The notes: a model not told the origin generated them from the letters alone. DNA of 64,000 bases from Dasypus novemcinctus (GCF_030445035.2 NC_080694.1:72493147-72557146), one strand, 5' to 3'; positions 44,550 to 57,119 are shown, numbered from the stretch's first letter. Translations and numbers: made by a program.

Positions 44550-45240
44550 TCACTTGACTCAGCTGTGGTGTATCCATGCGGTGATTTCAGCTACTTTAAC
44601 TGCAGTGAGGGTGGATAAAATGACAAGATAGGGTCCTCACCATCGAGGGGTTAGTGGAGCTGACTTCCAGTCATTGAACCAAACTGCATCTCCTGGCTTG
44701 TACGGGTGTATGGAGCTGCTTAAGCTAATGGGGGCCCTTTCTTGGACCCAGTGATGCAGATTCTGTAGGGTTTTTCCTAAGCTGATCATCTGCTGAGCTA
44801 TTGATAAGTTTCCTCTTTCTCTGAAATACCCTTCTATATTTCTGATTAAGGGAGGGGACCTCCCAAAGAGGATTTTATAAGGGGCTAGGCTTAGTTTTCA
44901 GCTTAGGCTGGCTCAAACTTGTAGGAGAGCATTTGGAAGTACTTGCACCCATGTTAGCCCAGTTTCTTGGCAAATCTTGACAATATAACTCTTTATTGTA
45001 CAGTTCATTCTCTTTACTTTTCCTGACCTCTGAGGATGGTAAGTCATGTGCAGTTTCCATTGGATGCACAGTGCCTTTGCAATCTTTTGAGTGATTTCGG
45101 AGACGAAGGCAGGTCCGTTATCAGAGCCAATCGAGAGTGGTAGCCCATAGTGAGGAATGATTTTCCTGAGGAGAACCCATCCAACTTCTGCAGCTTTCTT
45201 CATATGTCAGTCTGTGATTGGGCAACGAATGATACATTGA
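44550..45240 (-). pseudogene. ERV-2 integrase remnant (3' end of pol)
   Basis: The open piece 45,203-44,913 contains the second catalytic Asp and surroundings (IGSDNGPAFVSEITQ) and the strand around the catalytic Glu position (YHPQRSGKVKRMN, where the usual Glu codon reads Lys). Downstream text gives the C-terminal DNA-binding fold (GDAVWFNDWKSAPL; AWIHHS near 44,560). The N-terminal zinc domain and everything before it are deleted. Confidence 0.82.
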
Positions 45241-45269
45241 CCATTGTTTGGCTCTCAGTAGTGTCTGGG

Positions 45270-46650
45270 TTAAAGGGTGTGTATACACGAAACACTGCAC
45301 ACTCTCTCATAGAATTGAGCCGAATTCTCATCCAGAGCCTGTAGTATTTGACTGGTCTTTGCCATAATCACTGCCTTGCAGCTCCCCGCCTTGAATCCTT
45401 CAACTAAGGTCCTATGGAATGTTTCTATTCGGATCCCACGGGGGTCCTCCTCTGGGAACTGCAAGCGGGCGTATTGATCACTGTCCAAAGTTCCCTCAGG
45501 TGGATGCTCTTTAAGCCATGTTAGAGGTCCCTGTGTGACACGCATTCTTTCTTCAAAGTTTAATAAAGTCATTATAAGTTGTTTACAATCAGCCCAGGTG
45601 GGTTTGTGGGTTTCTATAATGGACTGGAAAAGGTCTGTCATGGCCTGAGGCACCTCTGAGAATGGTGGGGTGTGGCTTTTCCAGTTAAAGAGGTCTGGTT
45701 TGTAAAGGGCTGATAGATGAATGTCCGGTTCCCCCCCTGAGCCTAGCCATCTACATCATAAAAAATTGGAGTCCGGGCTTCACAGAGAGGTAACTGGAAG
45801 GCAGCCTTTCTCTCTGCACCCTCTTCCCCCAGGGCTCCCCGTGGTTTGAGTTGCTGCCTCTCAGCATCTCCTTCCTGACTGATGGGCAGCGTTGCAGCGG
45901 CGTTGTCAGGGGCAACCAGCTATAAAAGCAGCTGCTCTGCATTTTCTGTTGCAGAAGGTGCTAAAGACGGCTGCGGAAACAGTAAAAGCTGCTGCAGAGA
46001 TGACTTAGGACTCTCTGGTGCAGATGGTGATAAAGGCAAATGTGGGGATGGTATAGGTGCCCTCTCGATGATAAATGCAGCAGTGGGGATGGTGTGGGCG
46101 TCACACTTCCCCACATGGATGATGACAATGGGGCACTGCTTTGGGAGATTAGCTCATTTTCATCCCTTAGTACTGCCGGGGCAGGAGTCATCGCATAAGG
46201 CAGTTGAAATTCATGTTCATATGGCCCTTCTAAAATGGGCAGATTGGCACTGGACTTGGGGCGCACTTTCCCTGGTCCCTATGCACGGTGATTGTTTGGT
46301 CTGGTCCCTGGGATGGCACTCTTCGGTTTCTGTATTAGGCAAATTCTAGCTTCATTAGTCATGCACTTAACTAAGCAAGGTGGATTTTGGCTCAGCACTT
46401 TCCCAAGAATTGATGTAGGGGAATTGGTATGGACATTCTGGATTTCCAGTTACTGAATCGTGGACTTTACAGAAGATCCAGGGATCTAAAATGCCTGCCT
46501 GGGCCCAGCCCATGCTGAAAGTTGGCCATTCTAATTCACAAAGCGTCCTAAGCTTTCCTGGCTAAAACCTTATGCCGTACACCTCTTCATGGAATTCACA
46601 GGAGTTTTCAGCATACAACCTAACGGGGTTTTACTGTGTGTGTTTCCCAT
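45270..46650 (-). pseudogene. ERV-2 gag (matrix to capsid), truncated
   Basis: ATG at 46,650 begins MGNTHSKTP, a typical myristoylated gammaretroviral matrix start. The matrix and proline-rich parts are scattered over frames. The capsid is open from 45,653 to 45,270 (HKPTWADCKQLIMTLLNFEERMRV; EDPRGI; LDENSAQFYERV, corresponding to the major-homology area and beyond). It then runs into unrelated sequence where the deletion joins integrase. Confidence 0.82.
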
Positions 46651-47293
46651 TTCCAGCCTGTGCCAACGGTGCACAACAGTCACTCACGGCTTAGGTTTTA
46701 TCTGTCTCCGGCCGCATCCCTCACGGGAGCTTTCGGCGCCTCTTAAACTTAGCAGATCATTATAAGCCACCAATTCAGAACCCGGACCACCCTTGATGGT
46801 ATGAGGTCACCACAGAACGGCGGATCAGGATTCCGCACTCACCCCGCAGAAGTGATTTTCTGCATCTCAGTCGCCACAAGCACACGCCCACAACCACCCC
46901 CCTTTCCTTTCCTCGGACCTGGAGAGGAGACGGCTCCCTCCTGTATTCTCAGGAGTACTAGGGCCTCCCCTTTTAGAGAGTTGATCAGGCTCCCTCCTCA
47001 TTTTAGAATTAGGCTTTTCCTGCACTATGCGTCAGGGGATCTTACCAGTCTGATGTGTGGAGCTCCTTGCTTCATTCTCAGGGTCTCTCAAACCCTCTGG
47101 TGCCTCCAGTTCATCCAGAAGGGCTCCAGCAAAGTCCACAACCTCTTTCTAGACTCAAATGGGGTGTCCAGGGGCACCCGGGGCTGGGTTTCACCCAGGC
47201 CCTCCCGGCCTTCTCGGAGACGTCCGGGAGGGGCAAACAACTGTTGCTGCCTCTGAGCTTCTCAGTGCAATCCCACATGAGCCCCCGGAAACG
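46651..47293 (-). other. ERV-2 leader and tRNA-Pro-like primer site
   Basis: The untranslated leader lies between the 5' LTR and gag. At about 47,268-47,291, in provirus sense, cgggggctcatgtgggatt follows the LTR by a few bases. It resembles a tRNA-Pro primer site with a few mismatches. A plus-strand open frame here (46,801-47,256) is antisense leader, not a gene. Confidence 0.65.
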
Positions 47294-47397
47294 TGTTAGA
47301 AAAGTCGGGGGTACAAGATATAGAAGGCCAGGACACGAGAACTCTGAGAAGGAAGTTGATTTATTTCAACCGGCCGGACTCGATGGACTCCTGTCCT
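47294..47397 (-). repeat. ERV-2 5' LTR, U5/R part only
   Basis: About 104 bases beginning tgttagaaaagtcggggg. They align with the start of the 3' LTR through gaaggccaggaca(c/t)gagaac and a tttatt (AATAAA in sense). Homology stops at about 47,397, where unrelated AT-rich DNA begins. Confidence 0.7.
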
Positions 47398-49869
47398 AAT
47401 AAAAATCGAGCATACAATATAACTGCATATTTAAATTTAACAATTTCAATAGAGCTCTTTTAAGAATTTTTATTTGTTAATTTGATATTATCATCCTGAT
47501 ATATGAAGATATACACTGAGCAAATAGACACAAATAGAGTTAGACACAGAAACACAACTCATTGATGTTACTTATAATTTGCATTATTTTATATACCATT
47601 AGTTTAATTAGGTTCTAGAAATATATATTACTTATATACCTGCATGTTTAACCCCAACAATTTGAGTAAATAGGCAGACACAAATATGTTGACACAGAAA
47701 CACAACTCAGTTATTCAAAATGTTCATTTTTTACAAAACAAGTGTGACTGCAAAATAATTGAAGATTTCTAAAAAGTTTTTTTTTTAATTTGCACTATAA
47801 CCATGCAGTTTTGCTCAAGAATTTTGTTTCTGAACTAATGGCTTGTAACCAAAATGTTCCCAATGCTTTAATACAAGGTTTCTTTGTTTTCGAACCTTAT
47901 ATTTTATTTCAATTTAGTAGATTTTTGGATAAGCAAGACTAACTCTATGCCTGTTTACTGAGGCTATCAAAGCCACAGGGAAACTAGTTTCTCTCAGGAA
48001 TTGTCTCTCTTAGGAATTCTGACAGTTAAGGCAGGAGACTTCCTTTATTTTTTTATTCCTTGGAGATGAAAAACCTCCAGTGGATGTTTAATCTTGAGGG
48101 TTAAGAATTCTACCAGTCAGCAATTTAGTTTACACTTGGAATCATGAGAGAAAGCAGGATTATTAATACCAGTAGGACAGGAGACAGGGATGTCTCACAT
48201 TTGCTTTTCCCTGAGCTATAGGGGCAGAAGCTCTTATGACATAACCATAAGCAAAGGCAAGGGGTGAGGCTCGGCTTGACATGACCATAAATGAAGGAAG
48301 GTTAGTTTAGAAGTTACACTTACAATAATAGTTTTAGGCTAAAATCACCCAGTTATAATTTCAGTTTTATTATCTTTTTGTTATTTTATGATGTAAATGC
48401 ATCTATAGATGATTTTAACTCTTAGTTTTCATTGTTTTAACCTTGAGGTGAATTGGATACCTTTATTAATTAAGTTACAAGAATTTTATTAGTAAAAATC
48501 CTGTGAAGTTCTGCCTTTTCCTAATAATGGAACAAACTCTCATCTGCGAGTTATGCATTTAATTCACCAGCAAGAGAGTATTGGCATTTAAAGACTCATT
48601 TTTAAACTACCTTTTACTGTGAATTCTTAGGTGCAGGCAACTGACAAAAGCCAAACACAGATTTTAAAGTTGAAGTTTATCCTTTTTTTCCGTGCAGTTT
48701 TACAACCTTTACTGCTGACCATTAAAAATGCTATCAAGTAATTAAATGTCTATTGTTTTCAAGCAGTAGCCACCTTCCTTTAGACAAGTTTACAATTTTA
48801 AAACCTTCAAAGCATTTCTATATAGACTCGGAGAGATTTGGAAAAGCAGAACCTAGGCAGAATCAGATTTATTTTGATTTTTGACACCTTGGGGAAGGAA
48901 CTTTATTCCATTTATTTTGATCCTGCTCTGCATCTCCTTCACATCACCCCTTCCAGGGAGTCAGGTGCATAGCAATTAAATAGGAATGTGGCTTATGAAT
49001 AGAAGATGTGGACTGATTGGAAAGGGACAAGCCGCTCCTCCCTTTCCAGCTTTCAGCTAAAATGGCTTGAAATAATTTTTTCAAATTTAGCACCTTTCCT
49101 GGGGACCCCCTGTCCTGGGAGGGCTATGATTCAAGTTACCAGCTCCAGCAGCCACCCTGACTGGGCCAGCTCCAACAAAGTCGGGGGCAGGCATGACGCA
49201 GACACAGACACAGATGATCCCTGAGTTCCAGCAAATGGGGCTGACCAAAGACAGGCAAGCCAGCAGAGCATGGGCACACGTACTCCTGCAGAGATTGTGT
49301 TTTATAAACTACAGTCAACTCATTTTGTCGCCAATGGCAAGGGTGGGTTCCAGCTCAACCAAATACCCCACTTTACGCAACCACACAACTCCAACTCCAG
49401 CATTGAGCTGACACAGACAAAAGTACAAAACTCATTAACCTGACCCACAAGTTTTTATATATATCTCCTTCAGCAAGACTGCCCCTGCAGCCATTACAAA
49501 CTTTAGAGAGAGAACTCTTAACACTAACATCTGATATGAAGTGAATTCATTCACAACTCAGCACCATAACAAAAGATTCCATCTAGACCTTTTCACTGTT
49601 TAACTTTACCCTCAGACCAAGGTCCACTGAAAAAAAGGCCAATTCACTTTCCTGTAACCAAGTTTTTCAAAATCCAAAATCCAGACCAATTTCCAGGATG
49701 TTAGGACTCAAACCTATAAACATCCCTTCCTATTATAATTAAGCCTTTATTACCTCAGTGGAGACAAGACAAGTACCATATTCTAACATGCAGTTAGACA
49801 AACCCCAAACACCAGGCTTTTCCCTTTTTTTCTCCTTTTTATCAGACCAAGAGAGAATGGTTTCCTACC
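47398..49869. other. Unassigned AT-rich block between two proviral scraps
   Basis: No gene is seen. The phrase gacacaaata..gacacagaaacacaactca occurs twice (47,526-47,560 and 47,676-47,709), each preceded by similar text, a spaced duplication of about 150 bases like those in LTR U3 regions. At 49,175-49,230 there is a (gacaca)n-like run. Parts of this block probably belong to further LTR elements that I cannot name. Confidence 0.4.
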
Positions 49870-50285
49870 CAAATTTCTGGAGGTACTGGGGTTCTCTCGG
49901 GAGGGGATCGACCATTGCCCTCTATTTTCATCAGGAAGATTCTAGTGGAGCCCACATCTTTTCTGGATTAAATTTAATCCAAGGGTGCCCAGACTGGGGT
50001 TCACCTGAGCCCTCCTGGCTTCCTTGGGGATCCAGAAGGGGCAGCGAAATACTACCTCCTCTGGCCTTTGATTGTAAAACCTGGGAGAGCCCCCCCCAAA
50101 TGTCGTAGAAGTCAAGATAGGTTCAATTATTTGCATACAGAAAGGCCAGGACTCAGGAATAATTTTGGGAAGGAAAAAGGATTTATGTACAACCAGTCAC
50201 GCTCAGAGCTTCTCATTCCGAAGTCCGAGCCCTGGAACAAGATTTTTTGAGTTCCTCTTATACAGAGGAAGGGTCAAATGGTTCT
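49870..50285 (-). mobile_element. ERV-3 scrap: truncated 5' LTR plus leader
   Basis: The LTR starts at 50,101 (tgtcgtagaa), has aaggccaggactcag and a cctcttatacagagg TATA region like ERV-2, and ends abruptly at about 50,285 where duplication unit B begins. Next to it, in sense, tttgggggggg and ctctcccagg form a degenerate tRNA-Pro-like primer site (50,080-50,100). The leader 49,870-50,080 resembles that of ERV-2. No coding part is recognised. Confidence 0.65.
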
Positions 50286-53200
50286 TTGAAACCCTAAAGT
50301 ATATTTGTTTTAGGATATTAATTGCTATAATCAATTTGTTATATATGTTAATGCACTCTAGTATGAAATCAAAGTAATATGGCTATATTACTAATGTGTA
50401 CAGAATTAGGTCTTTTTATATTTGTAATCCTTACTGATTAATACATTTTAATGTGAGTAATAAATACTATAATTAGTAATAGTATTATTGCTGTTATTAA
50501 GTTTTGAGTATGTTGATTTAGGGTCATGATTACTCAAATCTAAATCATCTCCTAATTCACACATGTGTTATGTAGAATTTTTGAAAGGTATGTCATGTGT
50601 TTTTCTTCTCCAAGCAGGGAAATCAATAAGTAATTAAAGTCAATGACATTGTAATCAGTAATTAACAGAAACAAAATAGCTAAAGGGCCACCTAAAGTGT
50701 ACAGGATCCCCTCTATCCAGAGATCTTTTGGAATTCAACAACCACATTTTCAAAGAATACTGTGAAATTGCATAAAAACGCAAGCAGGTTTGAAAAACTC
50801 TGCACAATTTCTTTCATCTACTGACCAAATTATTTTCCCTTTGGATGAGTCATGGAAAATTATGACTTTCAAAACACTTTCAATTTTTTTTTTCCTTTTT
50901 GAAAAGGTTTATTGTACTATGGTGTAATGCTGGAGAAATATGAAGAATTCAGTAAAACCTTTTATTGTTTTCCTTTTCCGACAACAAACTCCTACTAATT
51001 TAAGGCAATGAAATTTTTGGTATTGAGATGATTCTAGAACAAATAGACAAAAAGTAGTTTGTTCCTCACCTCGAGGTGCCTATAAGTGACAAATGGTACT
51101 ACAATGTATGGGAGTTGCCAGCATTTTGTGTATTGAGAAAGTCAAACAATAATAGAAGACCGTGAAAATACATTTTGAAATGTAGGGCTGCAGACCAGGT
51201 TGGCCCTGGAGATAGGGAATATGCAAACCTTTTAAGAGTACTGGACACATGATTTGATTGACATTGATCCTCCAAGAGACTTGGCATCATGGGCCACCTG
51301 TGACCGGGGCAAACAGAGGCAATGTAATAAACAGAATCTTGGTTAAAATCTGTTCTACAGTGGATCTTCTGGTACTGCAGACATACCCAATAGTTATTTG
51401 TTCAATTTCTGGAGGTATAATTGAGGTTGAACCACACTTGTCCATTAGAGAAACCTCTACACCAGCTTTTTTCATTATGGGAAATGAGATATGACAACAA
51501 AGAAGATCAAGTAGAAGCCTTTAGAACTTACCTCCTCAATCTGGCCAGGAAATGTGATAATGACAGTAGATTATCTCAAGGCAGTTGAACAAGAGAAGAA
51601 TAAGCTGTGGAGCCATCTGTAAGATATAAAGACTTACAATAAAGTAATCGATTATTATGCGGCTTATTGCTGGCATAAAAAGGGAAAAAGCAATGGAACT
51701 ATCAGTGAAGCAAAAGGCTGAATATTTACAGAGACTAGGTATACTTTAAAAATAGCATCACACATCAGTGAAGAATAGCTAGTTGTCAGACTCCACAGAA
51801 AAAAAAGTAAAGCCAGTTCTTGGTGCTTATCTCACAACACAAGTAGGCTAAACTCAAAGAGGGCCAGAGAGCATTTAAAAATCTAAATTCAAAAGCTAAT
51901 AAACAGACCAGCTCTATAATTGGTGGAACTAGAAAATACAGGGCTCCTTGATCAAAAATTATGATAATTTAAGGAGAGTGAGCTCAAATCACTCAGCCGA
52001 GAGAGACCCTCTGGAAGTCAGGGCCCTGTGCAGCTCCTAATGTCAAGGCTCAAGACTCCAGCCTGGCTAATAAAACTTAAGACCATATCATGATGATTTG
52101 AGGAGGAAAACTACTTCCTAAATGACAGGAGGAATGAAAATGGCATGAAGATAAAATTGCTGGTCATGGTTTCATCATCCTAATGGATTTCTGCTCAACA
52201 AGGGAAAAAGGGTAATATCGAGATGAGGATATTTGAAAAGAACGGATGACCTGGTGCGCGTCTCTACAACTAGGGAACCTCAGTTGAGGTCGTAGTTCCA
52301 CAACTGATCTCAAGAAACTGAGATAATTTCTTAACTCCTCTGAGCCTCGGTTTTCTGAGGGTTTTTGTAAGAATTACAGGAGGTAATACATATTGAGGAT
52401 CAGAACAATAACGTATGCATTAAGTTTATTGAATTGTATCATATTTGAAGCATATAAAATAACAGAGAATTGTTAATGTAATGACTATATACTTAATTCC
52501 CCTACAAGCAGCAACAATGTAAGCTAAAAAGAAAAAAAAAAGGACGAAGATATGGCATTTTAACTGTTATTAGAAAGCTTCACTAGATATAAAAATCATA
52601 TGAACATATTGATTGTCTAAAAGCCTGAGATTTTATTACTAAAGGATGCAACAAGAAGCAGAATACACTCTGTAGATACCAGATTTATTACCACAAACAG
52701 AGAATTGTGAGTTTATGGACCCCGAAATGAAAGGAAATTACTCAGTGTTATTACCAAAAGTGATAGCAAGATTTAGGGAGGGGGAGGGGAAATCCGATAT
52801 TTGTCTTTATTCCTCTTTCTTTGTTTCCCAAATAGAGAAACATTTTTAAATGATGAAAAAATTAAAGGCAATCTATGTGTCCTGTTCAAAGGGATGTAAC
52901 TGCTCCCCATTCTCTAACTCTTATGGCCAATTTTTCTTTCCACTTTATATAAAACAGTATTTTCCAAGGGAGTCCCCAATATGAAAAGCCAATGGATACC
53001 TCTTTCCTAGGATCTCAAAGTAAATTCGACAAAGGAAATATAAAACGCAATTAGCACTTGTGGTTTTGTCCTTGGTTCTGAAATCAGGGAAAACGCTAGG
53101 GAAAGGAAGATTATAGGAAGAATGGGGAAAAGAAGGAGAAAGAAATTCCCTGATGAGGCCGCCTCATCTTGTAGGTGCAGAGAATATCCTGTTTATTCTT

Positions 53201-54399
53201 AGAACATTCTTCCCAGCACCCAGGGGACGCATTCTCTCAGGATGTTTATGTCTAGAGATCTGGGGTTCATAAAAAAGCAGGCAGATAAGTGAAAAGAAGA
53301 GAGTAGTTTTGAAGATGAAGAAAATATGCTGCAACATAAATGGAATTACCACGTGAGACAATGTTCTCCTATTTATATTCACTGAGAGTGTAAACTGGAA
53401 AATCTTTCTGGCCTGGAAGTCTGAATGCTCAAGTAGGTAAGAATGTAATAGAAAGCAGACAGGGAAGGTGCCTGTATAAACTATACGTATTGAGTGATCT
53501 GCTCCTTGAGGTTACAGTTTATGGAGACACCTTACTTCTCATATTTTTAAAAATATCTAATTCTCAAATATATGCCTGGTTCTCTAGACAGTCTACAAAA
53601 CAGGGTAATAACTGAGTAGAGCAGAGACTCATTTCTAATTTTCTTTAAAACTTAGGAAGAGTTTATTTTCAATGGTTTTTTTTATACAATTATGTTTATG
53701 TATCAAAGAATCAAAAATGATATGTGGTTCATCAACTCTTTTAAACAAGGGCAGTAAATTTTTTTAAATACACAAAATATATATGGCTATGAAAAATCCT
53801 TTCTAAGACTTTGGAAATCAACACATATCTAAGTGTATGAAAGACTAGATAATTTCTCCAAATTTCACACACTTACAAAACCTAGAATCCCATGGATTCC
53901 CAAAAAAGAGCTTCCAAGATCATTCATTTTTTTACTCTATTAACATCAAGTTATTTTCTTTTCCCCTCCATGATTTCTCCTACTTTGAATTATTCACTCT
54001 TTATAGAAAACTCCCTAATACCTGCATCTCTATTCAGAATTCCTTGTAGTTTTTGTTCTCCTAACAGTTCCTCACACTCCTCTAAGTTTCTTACATATCA
54101 TTGCTTCTTCTTTCCCCAAACAGCCACTACATCTAGAAATGAAGAGGACAAAGAGGAAGCTACCATGAAAAGTATGTCTCCTTATATGAGTGTATCTATA
54201 GGAGATAATGTCAAGTACTTTGTAAACAAAAGAGTAAAAAATCCAAAAATTTTTATACCTCCCTGTAAACATGTCAAAGTTTACCCAAATACCAAACCTT
54301 ATTATAATTAACTTAATTTCTTTTCTCCAATAATTTCAACATCATTGAAAAAACACTATTATTTCAAATATGCAAATTAAATAAAATTAATTAATTACT

Positions 54400-54775
54400 T
54401 TGTAAGAAGATGTTTATTTGATGAAAGTGGGTGCATAATTTTTGGGAATTTGGGATTGTCGAGAATGACCTTGCAATGACACATAGGGGTCATTACATAT
54501 CTTGGCATATCTTACAGTATTATGTGGGAGGGATTTTAAACTACAATGTAAACTATAACCCACACTTAGAGGAAATGCTCCAATATGTTTTCATCAATTT
54601 TAACTTATGTACCAAACTAATGAAAGATGTTCTTAATGTGAGAAAGTGTGGAAGGCATAGGGAGAGGGACTTATGGGAATCCTCTTTATTTTTTATGCAA
54701 CCTTTATGTAATCTAAGTATCTTTAAAAATCTTTTTAAAATATATTAAAAAGAGGGAGATGTAAAGAGAAACATG
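54400..54775 (+). mobile_element. Old L1 3'-end remnant in unit B
   Basis: Counterpart of 3,440-3,790: ttatttgatgaaagtggg, aactataacccacactta, tatgggaatcc and taatctaagtatcttt, ending in an A-rich tail. Confidence 0.55.
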
Positions 54776-54802
54776 CTTTTCAATTAAAAAATCTTGAAGC
54801 TG

Positions 54803-55193
54803 GGAAGCGGCTGTGCCTCAATCAGTTGGGTTCCTGTCTACCATATGGGAGGTCCTGGGTCCACATCCCGGGGCCTCCTTGTGAAGACAGACTCACCTGC
54901 ATGCCACAGAGTGCCACCGTGCCTACAATGCAGCGGAGCAACGCCCTGCCCACAAATGCGGTAGAGTGCTGCCTAGCCTGGAAGCACCGTGGAGAGCCAA
55001 CTCAGCAAGGTGATATGACAAAAAAGGAAGACAAGCAAACACACAGAACAGTGCACAGTGAATAGACACAGAGAGCAGACAACAAACAAGCCGCAAGGGG
55101 GAGGGGATATAAAAATAAATACAGACACAGAAGAACGCACAGTGAATGAAAACAGAGAGCAGACAGCACACAAAAAGTTACAAGGAGGGGGGA
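54803..55193 (+). mobile_element. DAS SINE (tRNA-derived), unit B only
   Basis: The head gggaagcggctgtgcctcaatc and gggtccacatcccgg carry tRNA-like A and B boxes. The body contains two imperfect repeats of 'cacagtgaatagacacagagagcagacaacaaacaa'. Flanks atcttgaagctg (54,791-54,802) and atctggaagctg (55,194-55,205) are a 12-bp target duplication with one mismatch. The SINE is absent from unit A at the matching site (about 3,840), so it inserted after the duplication. Confidence 0.85.
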
Positions 55194-56211
55194 ATCTGGA
55201 AGCTGACAGGTATTTGGAAGGACTGATCTGGATTCCACATTAATGGAAGTCCAGGTGAGGAAGGTGCACTTCACCAGAGGTAGATTCTGTCTTCATATAT
55301 GAATAGTAAGTCTATATCCATCAAAATTAAAACAGGGCCTAAGAAAACAGGTACAAAAGAAGATATGTTTTCAAGGGAGCTGAAGTGTTGGATACTCTAG
55401 GAGAGGAGAGTGTTGTGTGATCTAAAGGAGGAACTCTTGAGTCCATCAAGAAAGGATCCTCTTACCTAGGGATGCAGGTATCTAGGAAATGGAAAAGAAC
55501 CCCAGGAAAACAAGAGAAGATGATTAAAATACCATTTTTCATTAAAAAGTAATTTGGGGATCCTGTTTAGAGATGATAGTAAGGCTCAGATTTAAAGAAG
55601 ACTACATTAACCAGCTGAAAAGCAGTGAAAATATCCAACTGCACATCAAGCTAACATCTGACATATGTGGGCTCAATTCTGACCCCAGATCAGATTTCAT
55701 GATGCTTCCAGGGATGGGAGTCAAAAGGGATCAGAAATAGGTCACTTCTGAGGATACTTGCCTTGTAAGATGAAGTCAGTATGATTTTTTAAATTGTATT
55801 TTATTTGTTACAGAGGTCATGGTTCTGATTATTTCATCCATGTCCACTTTTTGTAAGCTAAAATCCTTCTGGTGACACCTTACTTGGCTTTTGGAAGTCC
55901 TGTGGTGTAGTTGAATAAATACATACATGTACAGCCATATAAGACAGTACATTTATAAGACTGAACCCTGAGAGAAGGGAAATATTAATGATTAATCTAG
56001 CAAAGAAAAAAAAAAGGTCTGTACAACAATTAATATGTAAGCTTAATATTTAAAAGTCCAATGGCCTGAGTTTGGTAAATCATTTTAGGGACATGTAAAA
56101 CAACCACTCCCTCCCTCAGAGCATTTTTGTCTTGGAGAAAAGATCCTAGGCTAGAAGGATTTTACTCTCCATAGTGAATATTTCCCATATATTACTTTGC
56201 CTTTTCTCCAG

Positions 56212-57119
56212 GTGAATCAAACCTCAGTCACTGAATTTTTCCTCCTGGGACTAACAGGCTTCCAAGAGCTGCAGCCTCTGCTCTTGGTGGTTTTCTGCAC
56301 CATCTACATCAGCAGTGTGGCAGGGAATGAGGCCGTTCTGATGATCGTCATCTCTAACCCAAAACTCCACTCTTCTATGTACTACTTATGGGAAATCTCT
56401 CATGCCTAGACATCTGCTCCACCACAGTAACACTGCCAACGATCCTGGAGAATGTAGTCTCTTCCAACAAAGCAATTTCTTTTTTGAGATGCATAAGCCA
56501 GCTGCAATTCTTCGACTTCCTGGGCAACACGGAGGCCTTGCTGTTGGGCATGATGGCCATGGATCACTTTGTGGCTATCTGCAAACCATTTCATTACACT
56601 GTCATCATGAATATTCAGGTCTGCATCCAGATGGCCAGCACAGTCTGGGTCACTGGTTTCTTTCATGCCATGAACTCTTGCTTGAACTTCTGTGGTTCCA
56701 ACCATATCCATCACTTCTTCTGTAATGTTAAGGCATTGCTGGAACTGGCCTGTGGGAACATTGACCTCAACCAGTGGTTGTTTAATATTGTCACAGACAC
56801 CATTGCCATGGGTCCCTTCTTTTTGACACTTCTCTCCTATTTCTATATTCTTGCCTACCTCTTCTTCAAGACTCATTCTTGCAGAATGCTTTAGAAACCT
56901 CTGTCCACCTGTGCCTTCCACAAAATGGTAGTTATTCTTTTCTATGTTCCTATTCTCTTCACCCACGTTTGTCCTGCTTCAGGCAGCTCCATGGAACAGG
57001 ATGTGGTCATTGCCCTCATGTACAGTGTGGTGACTCCTCTACTAAATCCACTAATCTATACCTTGAGGATCAAGGATGTGAAGGAGGCCATGAGTAGGGC
57101 AATCAGAAGAAAGTTCTGA
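56212..57119 (+). pseudogene. Olfactory receptor pseudogene, OR12D-like (copy B)
   Basis: Second OR12D-like gene. The splice acceptor tract is kept, but the bases carrying the ATG are deleted: ...ctccag runs straight into the codons for NQTSVTEFFLLGLT. A one-base deletion near 56,389 breaks TM2. From 56,388 a frame of 168 codons covers TM2-TM5 (LEACGN-type loop LNFCGSNHIHHFFCN; LTLLSYFYILAYLFFKT) until TAG at 56,892-56,894. The same frame then continues to 57,119 through NPLIYTLRIKDVKEAM. The DRY motif reads DHF. About five codons are missing before LNFCGSN relative to copy A. It carries fewer lesions than copy A, and its start and nonsense changes are different. Confidence 0.88.

Larger units (their letters stand above)
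41728..47397 (-). mobile_element. ERV-2: old gammaretrovirus-like provirus with large internal deletion
   Basis: Order on the minus strand: partial 5' LTR (47,294-47,397), tRNA-Pro-like primer site, leader, gag (from 46,650), integrase, env, polypurine tract and 3' LTR (41,728-42,187). Capsid text is followed within about 100 bases by integrase, so nucleocapsid, protease, reverse transcriptase and RNase H are deleted. Many stops and shifts make it clearly older than ERV-1. Family relatives are class I (gamma-like) ERVs. Confidence 0.85.

Noticed and set aside
46801-47256. 151-codon plus-strand open frame
   Set aside because: Antisense to the ERV-2 leader and primer-site region; GC-driven.
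47526-47709. Short direct-repeat array
   Set aside because: Only two copies about 150 bases apart; better explained as an LTR U3 duplication.
54803-54880. Possible tRNA gene
   Set aside because: The A and B boxes belong to a DAS SINE head; the cloverleaf is not maintained and a SINE body follows.
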